Shown here in pieces: positions 44,368-55,333 of a stretch of DNA of 64,000 bases. A program made the position numbers and the translations under genes. Origin of the DNA: Diplonema japonicum (lineage: Eukaryota > Euglenozoa > Diplonemea > Diplonemida > Diplonemidae); the NCBI GenBank assembly GCA_964019335.1, contig OZ025745.1:303314-367313 (forward strand). Reading direction: 5' to 3'. Position 1 is the first letter of the stretch, and every line of letters begins with the position of its first letter. The notes below the pieces were generated by a model. The model did no database searches, was not told where the DNA came from, and saw only the letters and a list, made by a program, of their open reading frames with translations.

Positions 44368-45183
44368 CTACAGTCCGGGGCTTTCCAACACTTCATCAGC
44401 AATCAATTTCTCCTCATCTTCCCATGTTTCAGAGGGACACCGCACTAATATAGCGTTCCTTGGCCACAGGTTCAAAACCACATCCTCAACCCCATCATCC
44501 AACTTCACCACATAAACAACAGCACCATCTGCGGCCACTGTGTGGGCTCTAATGACACCTTGCTTACCATTCCTCTCTGTTTCGTTTACCAGCCCTACAA
44601 CCTCTATCACGCTTTGCACCTCTAAAATATTTATCATAACCTGGGAAGGCGGCAGAGTTACCTCTGTACCGTGACTGTGCACTGTGAGCAGATCAGTTCC
44701 TTCCTGCAAAGTGTGGTCTATGACAGGGGTAATCTCCCCATCGTAATGAACCAAGACACCAGCGTGTGGAAGGGCGGTAGGCCATATTGAGGCACTGGGG
44801 GTATCCGATACGGGGCTTGAGTGCAGCTCAGTAATAACGCGTAGTTTTACGAATAAAAAACTTCGTTTACTACCAATACGTGTTTTGGCAGTCAGTGCCA
44901 CACGCTGCTCATAGGGAGAGAAGCAAATTATTTTTTTGATATCCATGACACCAGCGCCCATGACCTTGCCTTCGATATTCTTAACCTCGAACAAGACCTC
45001 TGTGTCGCCGGTGTCACCTGTAACCGGGAACTGCAACGCTGTGTTCCAAACTGGTTTCCCCCTTGCCGCCACCGTCCTCCTCGTCACCCCTCCCACCGTG
45101 ACATGAGCCACCGCCTTGCTCTTCCCGAACAATTTGGGTTCGTGAAGCCCCTCAGCTGTTATCAATTTAAGCTGAAGGTTCAT
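44368..45183 (-). CDS. C2-domain protein, short paralogue of the N-terminus of the 36.9-42.7 kb gene
   Basis: 271 residues. The C2-like domain (LKLITAEGLHEPKLFGKSKA, VAHVTVGGVTRRT, LFEVKNIEGKVMGAGVMDI) and the following NGKQG module (IEVVGLVNETERNGKQGVIR, LWPRNAIL) align with the same blocks, in the same order, of the giant protein (DLHEP, VAHVTIGDVTKKT, VMGEGKVDISKMI, EVVGLVSKSYLNGQQG, LRPRNAKL). It stops where the giant's Pro-rich region begins. A tandem duplication followed by loss, or by origin from a partial copy, explains this. The start ATG is 12 bases after ATGTACAG, an acceptor-like site. C2 domains bind membranes, often with Ca2+; I do not see a full set of acidic Ca2+ ligands, so Ca2+ dependence is doubtful. 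Confidence 0.75.
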   Translation of the reverse strand: MNLQLKLITAEGLHEPKLFGKSKAVAHVTVGGVTRRTVAARGKPVWNTALQFPVTGDTGDTEVLFEVKNIEGKVMGAGVMDIKKIICFSPYEQRVALTAKTRIGSKRSFLFVKLRVITELHSSPVSDTPSASIWPTALPHAGVLVHYDGEITPVIDHTLQEGTDLLTVHSHGTEVTLPPSQVMINILEVQSVIEVVGLVNETERNGKQGVIRAHTVAADGAVVYVVKLDDGVEDVVLNLWPRNAILVRCPSETWEDEEKLIADEVLESPGL

Positions 45184-45435
45184 ATTGGTATACCACCTGT
45201 ACATATATGAAAGAAAGAAGAGAGATATATATAAAAAAAAGAGGGGGGGGGGAAAGCGAATCAATAAAAAAAAAAAGAAAAAGGTATTCCACCCGCTGAT
45301 CGGAGGAGAGGGGGAAAAGAAAAAAAAAAGAGGGGGGAAATATCATTTCATAAAAATAAAAAAAAAAAATAAAAATAAAAAAATGGGTGGATAATGTATA
45401 TTACAAGGGAAACCCTGCAAGAACAGCGCCCCTGT

Positions 45436-45565
45436 CTACAGGCAAAATACCAATAAGAGTGCTGCTATCAGCAATGTGTGGGGGGACAAGGTGGTGGCTG
45501 CGTTGTAGTGCAGCGGGCGCCTCGGGGGCCGTGTCTCAAGGGGGGTCTGCAATGTTGGAATGCGT

Positions 45566-45603
<38 letters not shown>

Positions 45604-48600
45604 CTTTTTTTTTTTTTTCCCCACGACATACCGTAAAGTCCGACAGCCTGAGCACTAGACACAAGTAGATGTTCTCTGTTATTGAAGTCCCACTGACAGC
45701 CTGCAGTGTCACGATGTCCACGTTGGCTGTGTGCCCTGCGATCTCCATTTCTGTTCCTCTCTCTGAGTCAAACTGCAGCACAGACCCCTTCCTGGCGGTC
45801 CCCCACGCCTGTCGTATCTTCAACTGCTCTGCCGTCTCCCTAAGCACCGGGTTCACACTGCTTGCCAGAATGTCTGGTGCTGTGGACCCATCAGACGCCG
45901 CAAGTAACTTGCCGCTCTCAGTGAAGGCAAAGACAGCACCATTGGCACCAAGCCCCTTCTGTGCTTGGAACAGCTTGTTGAACTCTACTGTGATTGGGAA
46001 CTCTATCGCCACCAAACCCTGGAAGTAGTCGCACACACCTGGCACGCTGTACCTCGAGTCCTGCCCCGAATCAGAGCACCTTGGTGTCGCCAGTTTGATG
46101 GATTGCCCTACAGAAAGATCAACCGCAGGCATCCACTTCGCGTCTAGGTTGGGGTTCTGTGCGGGCACGGTGTTCGTGTGCCACGACAAAACAGTGTAGT
46201 TCACCTCGCGCACCGAGAAGGGTACCCCGTAGTTGGGCCACCACAACCCCACCCCGGGCACGCTGCCCAGGTGGTACGTGTACTCTGACGTCGCGTGCTT
46301 CACAGTCACGTCACGCCCCATGACACTGTCCTTCTCGTACATCTTGCAGATGCATGTGTACATGTTCTCGCCTTCCGCAGAAGTGACGGTGTACTTCATT
46401 GATGGAAGCGGGCTGTCGCAGAGGCTCCATAGCATTAAGAGCAGCCTGTCGGTGTCGCCCTCAGTGGACGGGGACACAGCGGAAAGGTCGAGAGACAGCT
46501 TCACTGTGTTCAGCGAGTCACGTGCCGTTTCAAGCACGAACTTGAAAGAGCTGTTGATCTGGCTCTTGATGAGGCGTCTGAGGGTGTCCACGAAGTCGTC
46601 CCGGTACTGGTCTTGGTACAGAGCCATCACCACCTCCCAATCTTCAAATGCAGGTAGATCGGGTGGTGTTACCTGTACCCGTTCCACCCATACAGCTCTG
46701 TTGTCAACGGTGCCCGTTGTTGAGCTGCCTGTCATGCTGTCGCGTATCCCGCCCACTTGCTTGATCTCCGCTTCGCTTGAGTTTGTAACTTCCAGTGCCC
46801 CTGTTACATTTGTCACAGGTCCCTTGCTTGCAGCCAGAAGGGTTTTGTTGTTCCGGGCCACGTACGCAATACCAGAAGCACTGAAACTCTTAAGGTAGGT
46901 TTCAATGGCCGTCAAGTGCATGTCGCCAATAAGCCAACCCACGTTGTTGTCGCATACTGCTGACGTGGTGCTCTGCCCCAAGCTGTCCACGCAGTGGGGA
47001 CGCGTCAGCACTGAAGTGGCGATGTCCGTCCTAAGCACAGGAGCACGGGGGGCTGGATTAACTACTGTCGGGACCATCGTTGCGAACTGCGTGTTTGTGG
47101 ACTGGATGTTCGCCTGTGCCTTCTTGTACCAAGGTTCAGAGTCGGGCGTCCACAGCTCAGCATGTGCCAGCGGGCCATAACTATCCCAGACGTAAGTCGT
47201 AGTGCCGACAGCACCTGGGAGTTTGTCTAATTTGTACACAGACTGCTCTGCATTCGAGGTGTTCTGGACAGTGACCTCCCTACCCGCCGTGTTGGCGCAG
47301 GCTGTCTGAAGGAGGTTTCCCTCTGAGGAGGAAGTATAAAAGCTCTTAAACTGCGGGTGGTACTCGCACGCCCAGATCTCAGCAGCTACAACGTCGTCAG
47401 TGGTGCTTTTCTCCCGCAGGTTCACCCTTCTGTCGCTGAGGGACGAGCCCAGCCAGTCAAGTGCCTGCATCCCTTCGTCGACCACGCCGCTCATGAAGGT
47501 CCCCGCTGCGCGGGTAATAGTCTTGATATACTCTGAGGGAAGGCTTGTCGCCGGCAGATCACCGGAGAACAAGACCATAACTAATTTCCATTCAGGTGCC
47601 TTGATGCGCAGGGTCCCCGCTGCAGGCACCAAGTCCACCACATCGATCAGCATCGTGTCACCCGAGATGACCCCCGAGAGCTGCCGTGCCGTCCAATCAT
47701 TACTCAGGATGGCCACCGTCCTTTCTGTCGTGACGGAGGTGTCGGTATGTTTTCTCTTCGGCGACACTAGAAAAGCGTGTCCGTTTGCCATAAGCTCCGC
47801 ACTGTTGACGGCTGCGTGTAGGGCAGAGTCGTCCAGCTCTACAGACAGCAGGCCTTGGAACCTGGGGCAGTTCGGCTCGTCGAATTCCGTCTCGACACCA
47901 TTGTAGGCACAGCGTGGTTTGGTCAAAACGACGCCTTTGCCGCCTTGCAGGAGGTCCAAAGGCTCCGAGATAGTCACGGCGAGGGAGGGGTTGGCACTCG
48001 GCAGTCCAGACGTCCACCACGCTTGGGTGGTAGGGTCGTACGCCTGTTCCGTGGGGGTACCGTAGTTCGGCCACGCCTTGAGGGGCTGTGCCGCATTGAT
48101 GCTGTAAAGCAACAGGTTTTTATTTGCCTGGCTGGGGTTGCGCACGCCAAGGGTCATTGCGGTAGCACCTTTTGCAGGGCACAACGCGTAATACATGCTC
48201 CCAGCAGGCCCCGCAGCATGCACGGCCCGAACAGACCCTGCGTACAGCCTGCATACCTCGACAAGGTGTGCCACCACCTGGTCGGTGACACGCACATCCC
48301 TCCCGTTCTCCGACATGAGGGACAGGCCGGACGCCTCGAACAATTGCTCTAACTTTCCCAGTGCAGAGAGAGAGGTTTTGATGAGGTTCTGCCACTTGAG
48401 CTCGAGGTGCTTGCCCTTCATGGTTCTGGTGGCCGCCTCGTTCGTTGTGGGGGGCATCCCGACGGTCACCCACAAGGGCGAGCCCAACACCACAGTAGCG
48501 TGCGTGAAGGGCAGCACATAAATCCATCTATTGGTCTCTTGGATAAGCTCCTCCTGTGTCCACCCACGTAGGGTCATCAACGCTGCGATAGACTGCAGCT

Positions 48601-49456
48601 CGCCTGTAGCATTGACAGGGTACTGCACGTACCCGGAGGACGTTCCGAACGCAAGGCCAGTGCCTGTGGTCACCATGAGTGTGGAAGATGTGGTGGTGCT
48701 GAGCATTTTCAGATACTTAACAAGGTCGGTGGGGGGCGACTCGAGGCCGATGACACCGGAGAAGCGCTTACAATGTGTCGCGTCGTCGTAGGGGGTGGAC
48801 GTGGCACTCTGCGTGCTGTCCATGCACTGTGGCTTCGACACGTAAAAGAGACCATCGGGGTTGCCCAACACTGTGGGGATGAACAAGGTGGGAGCGAGGT
48901 TGGTGACAGGTGCTTGGGGGTACCAGATGTGCGATGATATGTTAAAGGTGGCCGTGCTCGTTGTGAACACACCGTAACGGGGCCAGCTGTACAACACCCC
49001 ACCAGGTGCTTCGTCCAGGATGTAGTACTCCAGCAGGGCAGGGGTGGTGGGGGTGTGAACAAATTTAACAGCTACTAAACGTCCGGAAGATTTCACGTTC
49101 CAATATCCCTCAGGGCCGACAGTGCTGCATGACACAATGATGCGCTCGTGATCTTTGGTGTTTGCCAGGGTTGACAGTTGCGTGAATACGCCCATTGTCC
49201 TGCAAACACTTTCCAAAACCCGCACTATTTTGTCCACGCTACCTCCGTCGTTCAAATGCAGACCTGTTGCTGTCACACCAAATTCTACAGCTGCCAGCAC
49301 CCCAGACGCCCTCACCAGTTCTCTCTCCACTCCATCTTTCAGTGTGCTCTGTATCACCTCACGAATCGCCACGTCCCCTTGGGTCGTCTCTGAACCCGCA
49401 GACCCCATTAACCCGAAGAGACACATAACAGTGCATGCCATATATATTGCTTTCAT
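45436..49456 (-). CDS. Tandem dCache-like extracellular sensor with predicted GPI-anchor signal
   Basis: Two exons (45632-49456 and 45436-45546; 85-bp intron, GTATG donor, long poly-A) give 1,311 residues. It has a signal peptide (MKAIYMACTVMCLFGLMG) and about four repeats of a module of some 300 residues. Each has a long N-terminal helix, a W-P-x-Y-G strand pair (LYSWPRYGV, KAWPNYGTP, YVWDSYGPL, LWWPNYGVP), an aromatic contact block (HIWYPQAPV, AWWTSGLPSA, PWYKKAQAN, SWHTNTVPAQNP) and a CxxFxGxxxxE-like strand (CKRFSGVIGLE, CPRFQGLLSVE, CDYFQGLVAIE), as in dCache ligand-binding domains. Exon 2 supplies only a C-terminal hydrophobic tail (LLIAALLLVFCL) after a small-residue NAAT site and no cytoplasmic tail: a GPI signal. 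Without an enzymatic output domain it must act with a partner or as a surface binding protein. Confidence 0.75.
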
Positions 49457-50025
49457 GTTGAGATGTTTTTTTTTTTTTTTTTTTTTTTCTTTCCCCCTCT
49501 TCTTTTTTGTCGTTTGGCGACCACCCCCTCCTTTTTATTTTGTCATTGTATTTAATCTTTTATAATTCTTATGAAGCTGAGAAGAAAAAGAATTTTGGGG
49601 GGGTATAAAAGAAAACGTCGTGGGGGGGCGAAAAAAAGGAAGGGGGAAAACATGGGGTATGAGAAATAAAAGAAAAAAAGAAAAATAAAAGGGGTATGAA
49701 ATAAAAAAAAGGAAAGCCCCACCAATCCTTTGAACACTTGAAATAAAAAAATCGGCCAACCAGGAAAAAAAAAAGGGGGAAGGGTATCGGGAGGGGGATA
49801 AAGGCGGGGGAGGGGAGGGGGCCCAAATACTATTTTTTTTTAATTTTTCTTTTCTTCCAAAAAAAACCCTTTTTTTTTCATTCACCCTCTCTCACTTTTC
49901 AAAAGCAAAAAGCAAAAGAGAGTGAAGTAAAAAAAAAAAAAAAATGAAAATATAAAATAAAACCGCCTTTTTTTTTTTCTTCTTTTTTTTTTAAAGGATG
50001 GGGGTGCCTACCTCACTCCCTGTGC
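49457..50025. other. Intergenic, low complexity
   Basis: Homopolymers only. Long apparent frames are Phe/Pro/Lys-rich tract translations. Confidence 0.65.
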
Positions 50026-51274
50026 CTACGCCGAGGCGGACTTAAGAGTCTCCTGAGAGATAAAGTTAAGACCCAGGAGACCTTGCTTCTCAACAACTTC
50101 CTCACTGACATGGTACTTGGCCATCTCGGCCTCCTGGGCAAGGCGCGCGGCCTCAGCTTTGGCTTCCTTCTCTTCCTGGGACTCCTGAGTGTCCTTGCTA
50201 TCGTCTTCGGTACCAGAGGCACGGGACTGCAGGCGGATGATCTCCGCAAGCATCTGCGCCCTCCTGGAGTCGTCAGCACCCATCGTCGCACTGCCACCAG
50301 ACTTGGACATGGCCGCCTGCTGAGCGGCGTCCATGGTCTCGAGCACCTCCTCCTTCGTCTTCATCTTGATGTCAGCGTACCTCTTAAGCGTCTCCGCCAA
50401 CGACAGCCTTTCCTCACAGGTGAGCTCAACATGAGTCTCGTAGTTCAGCTCAGCAGCGTCACGCGCATCGGGGTTCCAGTCAGCGAACCTGGAGAAGGTC
50501 AGCTGGCCATCGATGTTCCTCTCGATGAGCTTGGACTGGATCACCTGCTTGGCAAGGAAAGGCCTGAACAGGTTCACCTGCTCCACAAGGCTGTCCAGAA
50601 GCTCAGCCTGCACGGGCTCTTTGAACGCCTTAAGCTCCGCCGCGATGGCCGCCTCGTCACGGTCGAAGGTCGTGTTGGCGATCTCGTCGTACCTGAGCCT
50701 CTTCTCGGCAACGACCTCTCTGTCGATGGCGGTGGCGTACTCCTTGGCCCAGTCGAACTCGGGGAGGGTGTTGCTGGGGCTGGAGGCCTTGAAGGCGTTG
50801 TACTTCTCGGTAAGCTCCTTCTCTCTCTTCAGCTTGTTGAACTCCATCTGGTCGGCGGCGGTGTAGACAAGCCACTTCTCCATGTCCTCCCATGAGCAGG
50901 CGTCCTCGTTCTTCTGGTAGGTGCACAGACCGTGTCTCAGGACACGCTCGATCACCTGCATCTGGGTCAGCTCTTCACCGTCAGCAAGGGCCATACCCTC
51001 GTTACCGCAGGCCGCAAGGATGGTGTCGACCTCAGACTTGATCTGCTCGAAGGTGGTGTCGAACTTGCGGGTGTAAGAGGCGGGCTTGTCGCCGAGCTGG
51101 GCGTGGATCATGGCGAGGGCCTTCACGGTGTTCTCAGCCTTCTGCAGTGTGTGTTCTTTCAGTGCTGTGTCAGCATACCTGGTCGGCGTTGGAGGCTGTG
51201 GAGGGGAAGTGCAGCACGGGAGCCACACCGGACAGCCCACGGACCTGCCTGCTCATTCTGCTAACCCTACGCAT
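50026..51274 (-). CDS. Mitochondrial-targeted charged helical protein, strongly biased codons
   Basis: A first exon (51179-51274) encodes MRRVSRMSRQVRGLSG..., a textbook Arg-rich mitochondrial presequence. It joins across a 37-bp intron (GTATGC donor, CTGCAG acceptor) to a long exon. The total is about 403 residues. The mature part is helical and charged with no known motif (FDTTFEQIKSEVDTILAACG, DWAKEYATAIDREVVAEKRL, LFRPFLAKQVIQSK) and ends in a Glu/Ala-rich coil and LGLNFISQETLKSASA. Codons favour AAG, GAG, CTC and GCC far more than the neighbours, which suggests a very abundant protein. A lineage-specific respiratory-chain or ATP-synthase subunit would fit, but that is a guess to be tested by homology search. 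The mitochondrial location is fairly safe; the function is unknown. Confidence 0.7.
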
Positions 51275-51513
51275 TTTGTTAATTTGTGATTAAGGTAGGC
51301 TGTGGTATGTAGTTGTGGTGCACGCTTGCCAGAAAATGCAAAAGAAATAAAGAAAAGGCACAGCGCAAAACTTAAACTCTGAACGATCAGCACACACTGC
51401 GGTTTCAATGCGCACTGACAGCGAGTTCACAAAGTCAAAGGGCGCAAGGCGGTACCCGACGTTCGTTGAAATCCCAAAATGGCGACGAAGATCTCGCAGT
51501 AAAGACACGTCGC

Positions 51514-52611
51514 TCACCAACCCCTGCAGGGCACCCACTTCTCTCCTGTAAGTTCACCGTTCTGCTTGATTAAAACCGAGCTGTGGAGTGCAGCTGCGGC
51601 ACAAGAGTGGTGTGGGGCCAGTTCGAGGACCATGCCGATTCGGTACTTCTCGTGATCGAGGGTACCCGACTTAGGGACCACTTCACCCGCTTCTTGCTTA
51701 AGTACCTTGACCTTGAGTTCGGGGTGGGAGGTGATACGGCCGTAGCCTGTGGCAGCGCCCTGCACAGAACACCCTGTCCACCCCATGTCCACGATCAGCA
51801 TGTTCCTCTCGGGGTAGATGCCCACGATGCGCGTCAGCACTCTTACAGCCACGTCCTCCACAGTGCACGATCCAATATCGCACTGCATCGAGTCGTAGGT
51901 GAGGTAGTTCCCAGGGTGCATCTCATTGACACCCTCCAACCCGTCCTCAGGCACGTGTGAGCACGTTGGAGTGCTCCCTACCCCAACAGTCCCAACTGCA
52001 ATACCCGCCTTCTGGAGCCTCTGGCTGAACTCCACCACCGCGTCTCTTTCCTGCACGGAGTATTTCAGGATCTCTTCCTTCCCCCGTGCGTCGTAACTGC
52101 CCCCACCATGTGTGTAAACCCCCTTCAGTGTCGTGGCGTCGCTTTGCGTTATCTTTTTTGCAAGATCCAGCGCAGACTGCGAGGAGGGGTCCACCCCGTC
52201 CCTGTGATAGCCGCAGTCCACCATGATGAAGACAGACCACTTGCAGTGGGGGTGGTCAAGGAGAGCTTCCAGCTGCTGCGTGTTATCTACCATCACATGG
52301 AAGGTGATCCTGCAACAGAGCTCCGCTGCTTCATCCAGCTTGTCGGGTGTGATGGGCACTGCGTACAAGATGTCGTCAAACCCACCAGCCGCGAAGTGCT
52401 GTGCTTCTTTCAGTGTGCTCACGACAATCTTGCTCTTTCTCCCCCCGGTCTGCAGAAGCGCCCCTTCCACAGTTTTGTGCGTCTTCACGTGAGGGCGCAG
52501 TTCGCAGCCTGCGTCTTCCGCCCTTTTCAGCATCCTTTGCGCGTTTCTCTTCGCGATGTCGACGTCCATCACATAGCAAGGTGTGCGAGGGATGGGGGTG
52601 GGGGTGGCCAT
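51514..52611 (-). CDS. D-serine dehydratase / D-threonine aldolase-like PLP enzyme
   Basis: 365 residues, single exon. The fold-type III alanine-racemase-like barrel begins TPCYVMDVDIAKRNAQRM. The PLP-lysine block is RPHVKTHKT. VDCGYHRDGVDP, YTHGGGSYDA, VGVGSTPTCSH and HPGNYLTYDSMQ are family blocks, and the C-terminal domain ends with the Zn2+-ligand pattern HHSC and a conserved RGW terminus. These enzymes convert D-serine to pyruvate and ammonia, or cleave D-threonine, using PLP plus a divalent metal; the HxC pair favours the Zn-dependent D-serine dehydratase branch. No targeting signal is evident, so cytosolic. TTCCTTTTTTAG lies 15 bases before the ATG. Substrate cannot be fixed from sequence. 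Confidence 0.88.
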   Translation of the reverse strand: MATPTPIPRTPCYVMDVDIAKRNAQRMLKRAEDAGCELRPHVKTHKTVEGALLQTGGRKSKIVVSTLKEAQHFAAGGFDDILYAVPITPDKLDEAAELCCRITFHVMVDNTQQLEALLDHPHCKWSVFIMVDCGYHRDGVDPSSQSALDLAKKITQSDATTLKGVYTHGGGSYDARGKEEILKYSVQERDAVVEFSQRLQKAGIAVGTVGVGSTPTCSHVPEDGLEGVNEMHPGNYLTYDSMQCDIGSCTVEDVAVRVLTRIVGIYPERNMLIVDMGWTGCSVQGAATGYGRITSHPELKVKVLKQEAGEVVPKSGTLDHEKYRIGMVLELAPHHSCAAAALHSSVLIKQNGELTGEKWVPCRGW

Positions 52612-52683
52612 CTTTGTGCTGTCTCCTAAAAAAGGAATATTGTGGTGGGCATGCTAAGGTTGTATACACCGTCCAAAAGGTTC

Positions 52684-53076
52684 TTACTTCCTACTAGCCA
52701 AAAAGGCTTTCTCCCGTCTTTTCAGCTGGTCGCTGTGCGTCGCCTCGACCAACGCAGACAGGGCAACAACCACAGACCTGAAACCCATCATGAACACCAT
52801 CACCAGCGCAACACTCAGCACTTCCGTAGCCCCTGGTAGCAGGCTCTCCTTTACGAGCGGCAGTCCTATAAGACTCAGAGAGTCCCTGCTGAAGTACATA
52901 TGCCACGGTATTCTGACAGCAACCCACACGCCCAGCACTCTGTTTGCAAGCAGCACGAGGTACGCGCTCATCACGCACCCCATAGCCTTCAACACGTAGG
53001 CTTGCCCAGTTAGGTTGCACACATATACGGTACCCAACAGCATTATCGGTAGCACCAGACCCACAAACGCTTCCAT
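52684..53076 (-). CDS. Small multi-span membrane protein, unknown
   Basis: 130 residues with about three to four hydrophobic segments: FVGLVLPIMLLGTVYVC, ALKAMG-type second segment (MGCVMSAYLVLLANRVLGVWV), LSVALVMVFMMGFRSVVVAL, then a basic C-terminus (SDQLKRREKAFLASRK). The second loop is amphipathic (IPWHMYFSRDSLSLIGLP). I recognise no family. Ends facing the cytosol by the positive-inside rule. It begins about 200 bases downstream of the JmjC gene's stop and its own stop lies about 70 bases upstream of the D-serine dehydratase gene's start, the tightest spacing in the window. Confidence 0.65.
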   Translation of the reverse strand: MEAFVGLVLPIMLLGTVYVCNLTGQAYVLKAMGCVMSAYLVLLANRVLGVWVAVRIPWHMYFSRDSLSLIGLPLVKESLLPGATEVLSVALVMVFMMGFRSVVVALSALVEATHSDQLKRREKAFLASRK

Positions 53077-53287
53077 AGTATATGCCCTTATCTATTGTCG
53101 GTGGTGGGTGCGCTGCGGTAGGGATACAATAAAAAATCAAGAAAAAAAAATCTTTGAAATCCTTTTTTCTTGCGTGCGTGCATCGCGTTGGCCCGGCGGC
53201 GCCTTTGAAAAGCAGAGGGAAGGACCCTTAAAGAGACATAACTACTAACAGATAAAAGAAAGAACAGAGTGGATCAGACCACTGTAA

Positions 53288-54622
53288 CTAAGGATAGTCG
53301 ACGGCGTTGTGATACAGCTTACACGTCTTGCAAGGGAACTGCTTGGTGAGCATCGGCTTGAACCACATGTTGGTTGCCAGGGTATAAGGGCCGGCTGAAT
53401 CGACCTCGTGCCACCAAAAGGACGGAACATAGAGGACATCACCAGGTGCGACAGGGCAGTGCAGCCGTGAGCGGTTGGCTGCCATAAAATACGGATATCT
53501 TACCAGCTCGCTAGGATCATCGATATGTACAGGCGACATGACCATCGAGGTGCTGTCGGGCAACCTGTCCCTGTGGAAGACGCCATTCTCATAACGTAGA
53601 AAGCCTTCCCTAACGTGGCCCTCGTACAACCTCTCGTTCAGGTGCGGGTGCATCAGAGTAAAGTTCTTGGCACCCTTGATGACCGTCATAAGGTTCTCGA
53701 AAGGGTCGAAGTGCAGCTTCCCCTTCGTGGCACCGCCCAGCCAAATATTCTTCTGTTCGAGAATGAGCTTCCTTGCGAAGGATGGAATGGTAACGTCTGC
53801 AGCAAGCTTTTTCAACCCTGCGAGGTTGGTGTACTCGAGATAGAACGCAGCACGTTCAGGATCCACCTTAGACAGCTCATCGACAAGCTGCGAAACAGTC
53901 ATCATTGCAGTAGCAGGGCGTGCGATCACACGGTCAGGAGACTCAAGACGAGAAAGGACATAAGGAGGGAGCGTAGAATTTGTCCATAAAGAAAGGCTTT
54001 CCGGACCTTCGAACACACCTCCTGGAGAGATCTTGACATGAAGAGCGTGGACACCGAGGTGTGCAGTGAGGGATTCAAGAGACCATGACATGGAGGGCCA
54101 TTCAACAGCTGCCTTCTTGATGACCACCGGGCGTGACTTCAATACGTACGTGTCGATGAAGGCCTTTTCTGTGATGGTGCCTTCGACCACATCGCAGTGC
54201 CCACCTGTTTCAGGAGGCCAGTAGAGATTGCTGGCTTTGCGCGAGGGCGCAGGTCGTTCCATGACCGATGCCACAAAGGCCTCGATTTCTTCAGCGGTTG
54301 TCCATACCGCAACTTGTAGCTGCTTCTCAACCTTTATGTCGCCGTGGCTTTCAGGCAGGATGCACTGCATGTGGTCCTTCCCTGTCTTCACTCTTGCTAC
54401 CAGGATGGAGTTGTCTTTCTGGTGTACTATTTGTGCTCTCCACACAAGGTCGCTGCCTTCACCGGGGGTGCTGAATGCCTCTTCTACCACATGCCACAGG
54501 GGCAGCAATATGTGCTCGTCTTCTTTTCTGTAGTTCAGCGTTGCCACCGCCTCTCGTTGCGTCTCGAACAAGCTACACACGCTGCCCACCAGTGTAAGCA
54601 GGGCTGCTGTGGAACAGAACAT
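53288..54622 (-). CDS. JmjC/cupin-8 dioxygenase-like protein with signal peptide
   Basis: 444 residues, single exon. The N-terminus is a signal peptide (MFCSTAALLTLVGSVCSLF). A less conserved region of 150 residues is followed by a JmjC (cupin 8) domain at about 165-420: YVLKSRPVVIKKAAVEWP, LHFDPFENLM with the HxD iron ligands, MHPHLNERLY, APGDVLYVPSFWWHEVDS with the distal His, and YTLATNMWF. JmjC enzymes are Fe(II)/2-oxoglutarate hydroxylases, here probably lumenal or secreted given the signal peptide, acting on proteins in the ER-Golgi. A Cys pair (FPCKTCKLYH) near the C-terminus may form a disulfide or bind metal. Target unknown. All iron ligands are present, so activity is likely. Confidence 0.85.
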   Translation of the reverse strand: MFCSTAALLTLVGSVCSLFETQREAVATLNYRKEDEHILLPLWHVVEEAFSTPGEGSDLVWRAQIVHQKDNSILVARVKTGKDHMQCILPESHGDIKVEKQLQVAVWTTAEEIEAFVASVMERPAPSRKASNLYWPPETGGHCDVVEGTITEKAFIDTYVLKSRPVVIKKAAVEWPSMSWSLESLTAHLGVHALHVKISPGGVFEGPESLSLWTNSTLPPYVLSRLESPDRVIARPATAMMTVSQLVDELSKVDPERAAFYLEYTNLAGLKKLAADVTIPSFARKLILEQKNIWLGGATKGKLHFDPFENLMTVIKGAKNFTLMHPHLNERLYEGHVREGFLRYENGVFHRDRLPDSTSMVMSPVHIDDPSELVRYPYFMAANRSRLHCPVAPGDVLYVPSFWWHEVDSAGPYTLATNMWFKPMLTKQFPCKTCKLYHNAVDYP

Positions 54623-55333
54623 TTTTCTTTCTTTTGTCGCGGGGGTAGGGGGGGGGTTTCTTCTTTCCCTCTGTTATTTTCCTTTTTTTTTTCTTTTAAA
54701 CTTTCTTACGGTATTTACAAACAAAAAAATACGGGTTTTGAATTTTTTTTCACGTGGGAGGGTGGGGGAATCAGAGGGTGGGGGTTTAAAAAAAGGGGGA
54801 AGGGGGGAGGGGGAAAGAATGGAATAAAAAACAAAAAAAAGGGTATATGTGCAGGAGCAGAGAGGAAAAAGAAAATGTGGGTAGGGGCAAAGGGAGCTTA
54901 CGGGGGGGGGGGGGGGTTATAAGTAGTGAGCAGAAAGTGGAATAAAACATTTTTTTTTATTTTTTTTTAAAAGGGGTCCAAAAGAACTTCGCCGTGGCTT
55001 GAAGGTCAGGATCACACGGTGGGGTTCGCTACTGGGCGCAGTAGAGGATGGGGGTTGGGGATCAAAAAAAAAGCAGATAAAGGGGCCAATCATGGCCTTG
55101 CAGTCATAGTGTTCCCGACAAAAAAAAAGGGGGGGAAAGGAAACATAAAGGAGAAACCTATAACCCCTTTACTTTATTTTCACAATCTGTATTTTTTTTC
55201 TCTTCACCAAGGACATTAATGTTAACCTTTTTTTTTTTCTTTCTTCTTCCAACCACACCCCTCCCCCCCCCCCCCCCCCCCTTTCCGCAGACTAAATTAT
55301 GAGGGAAAAAAAAATCTTCTTTTTTTTTAAATA

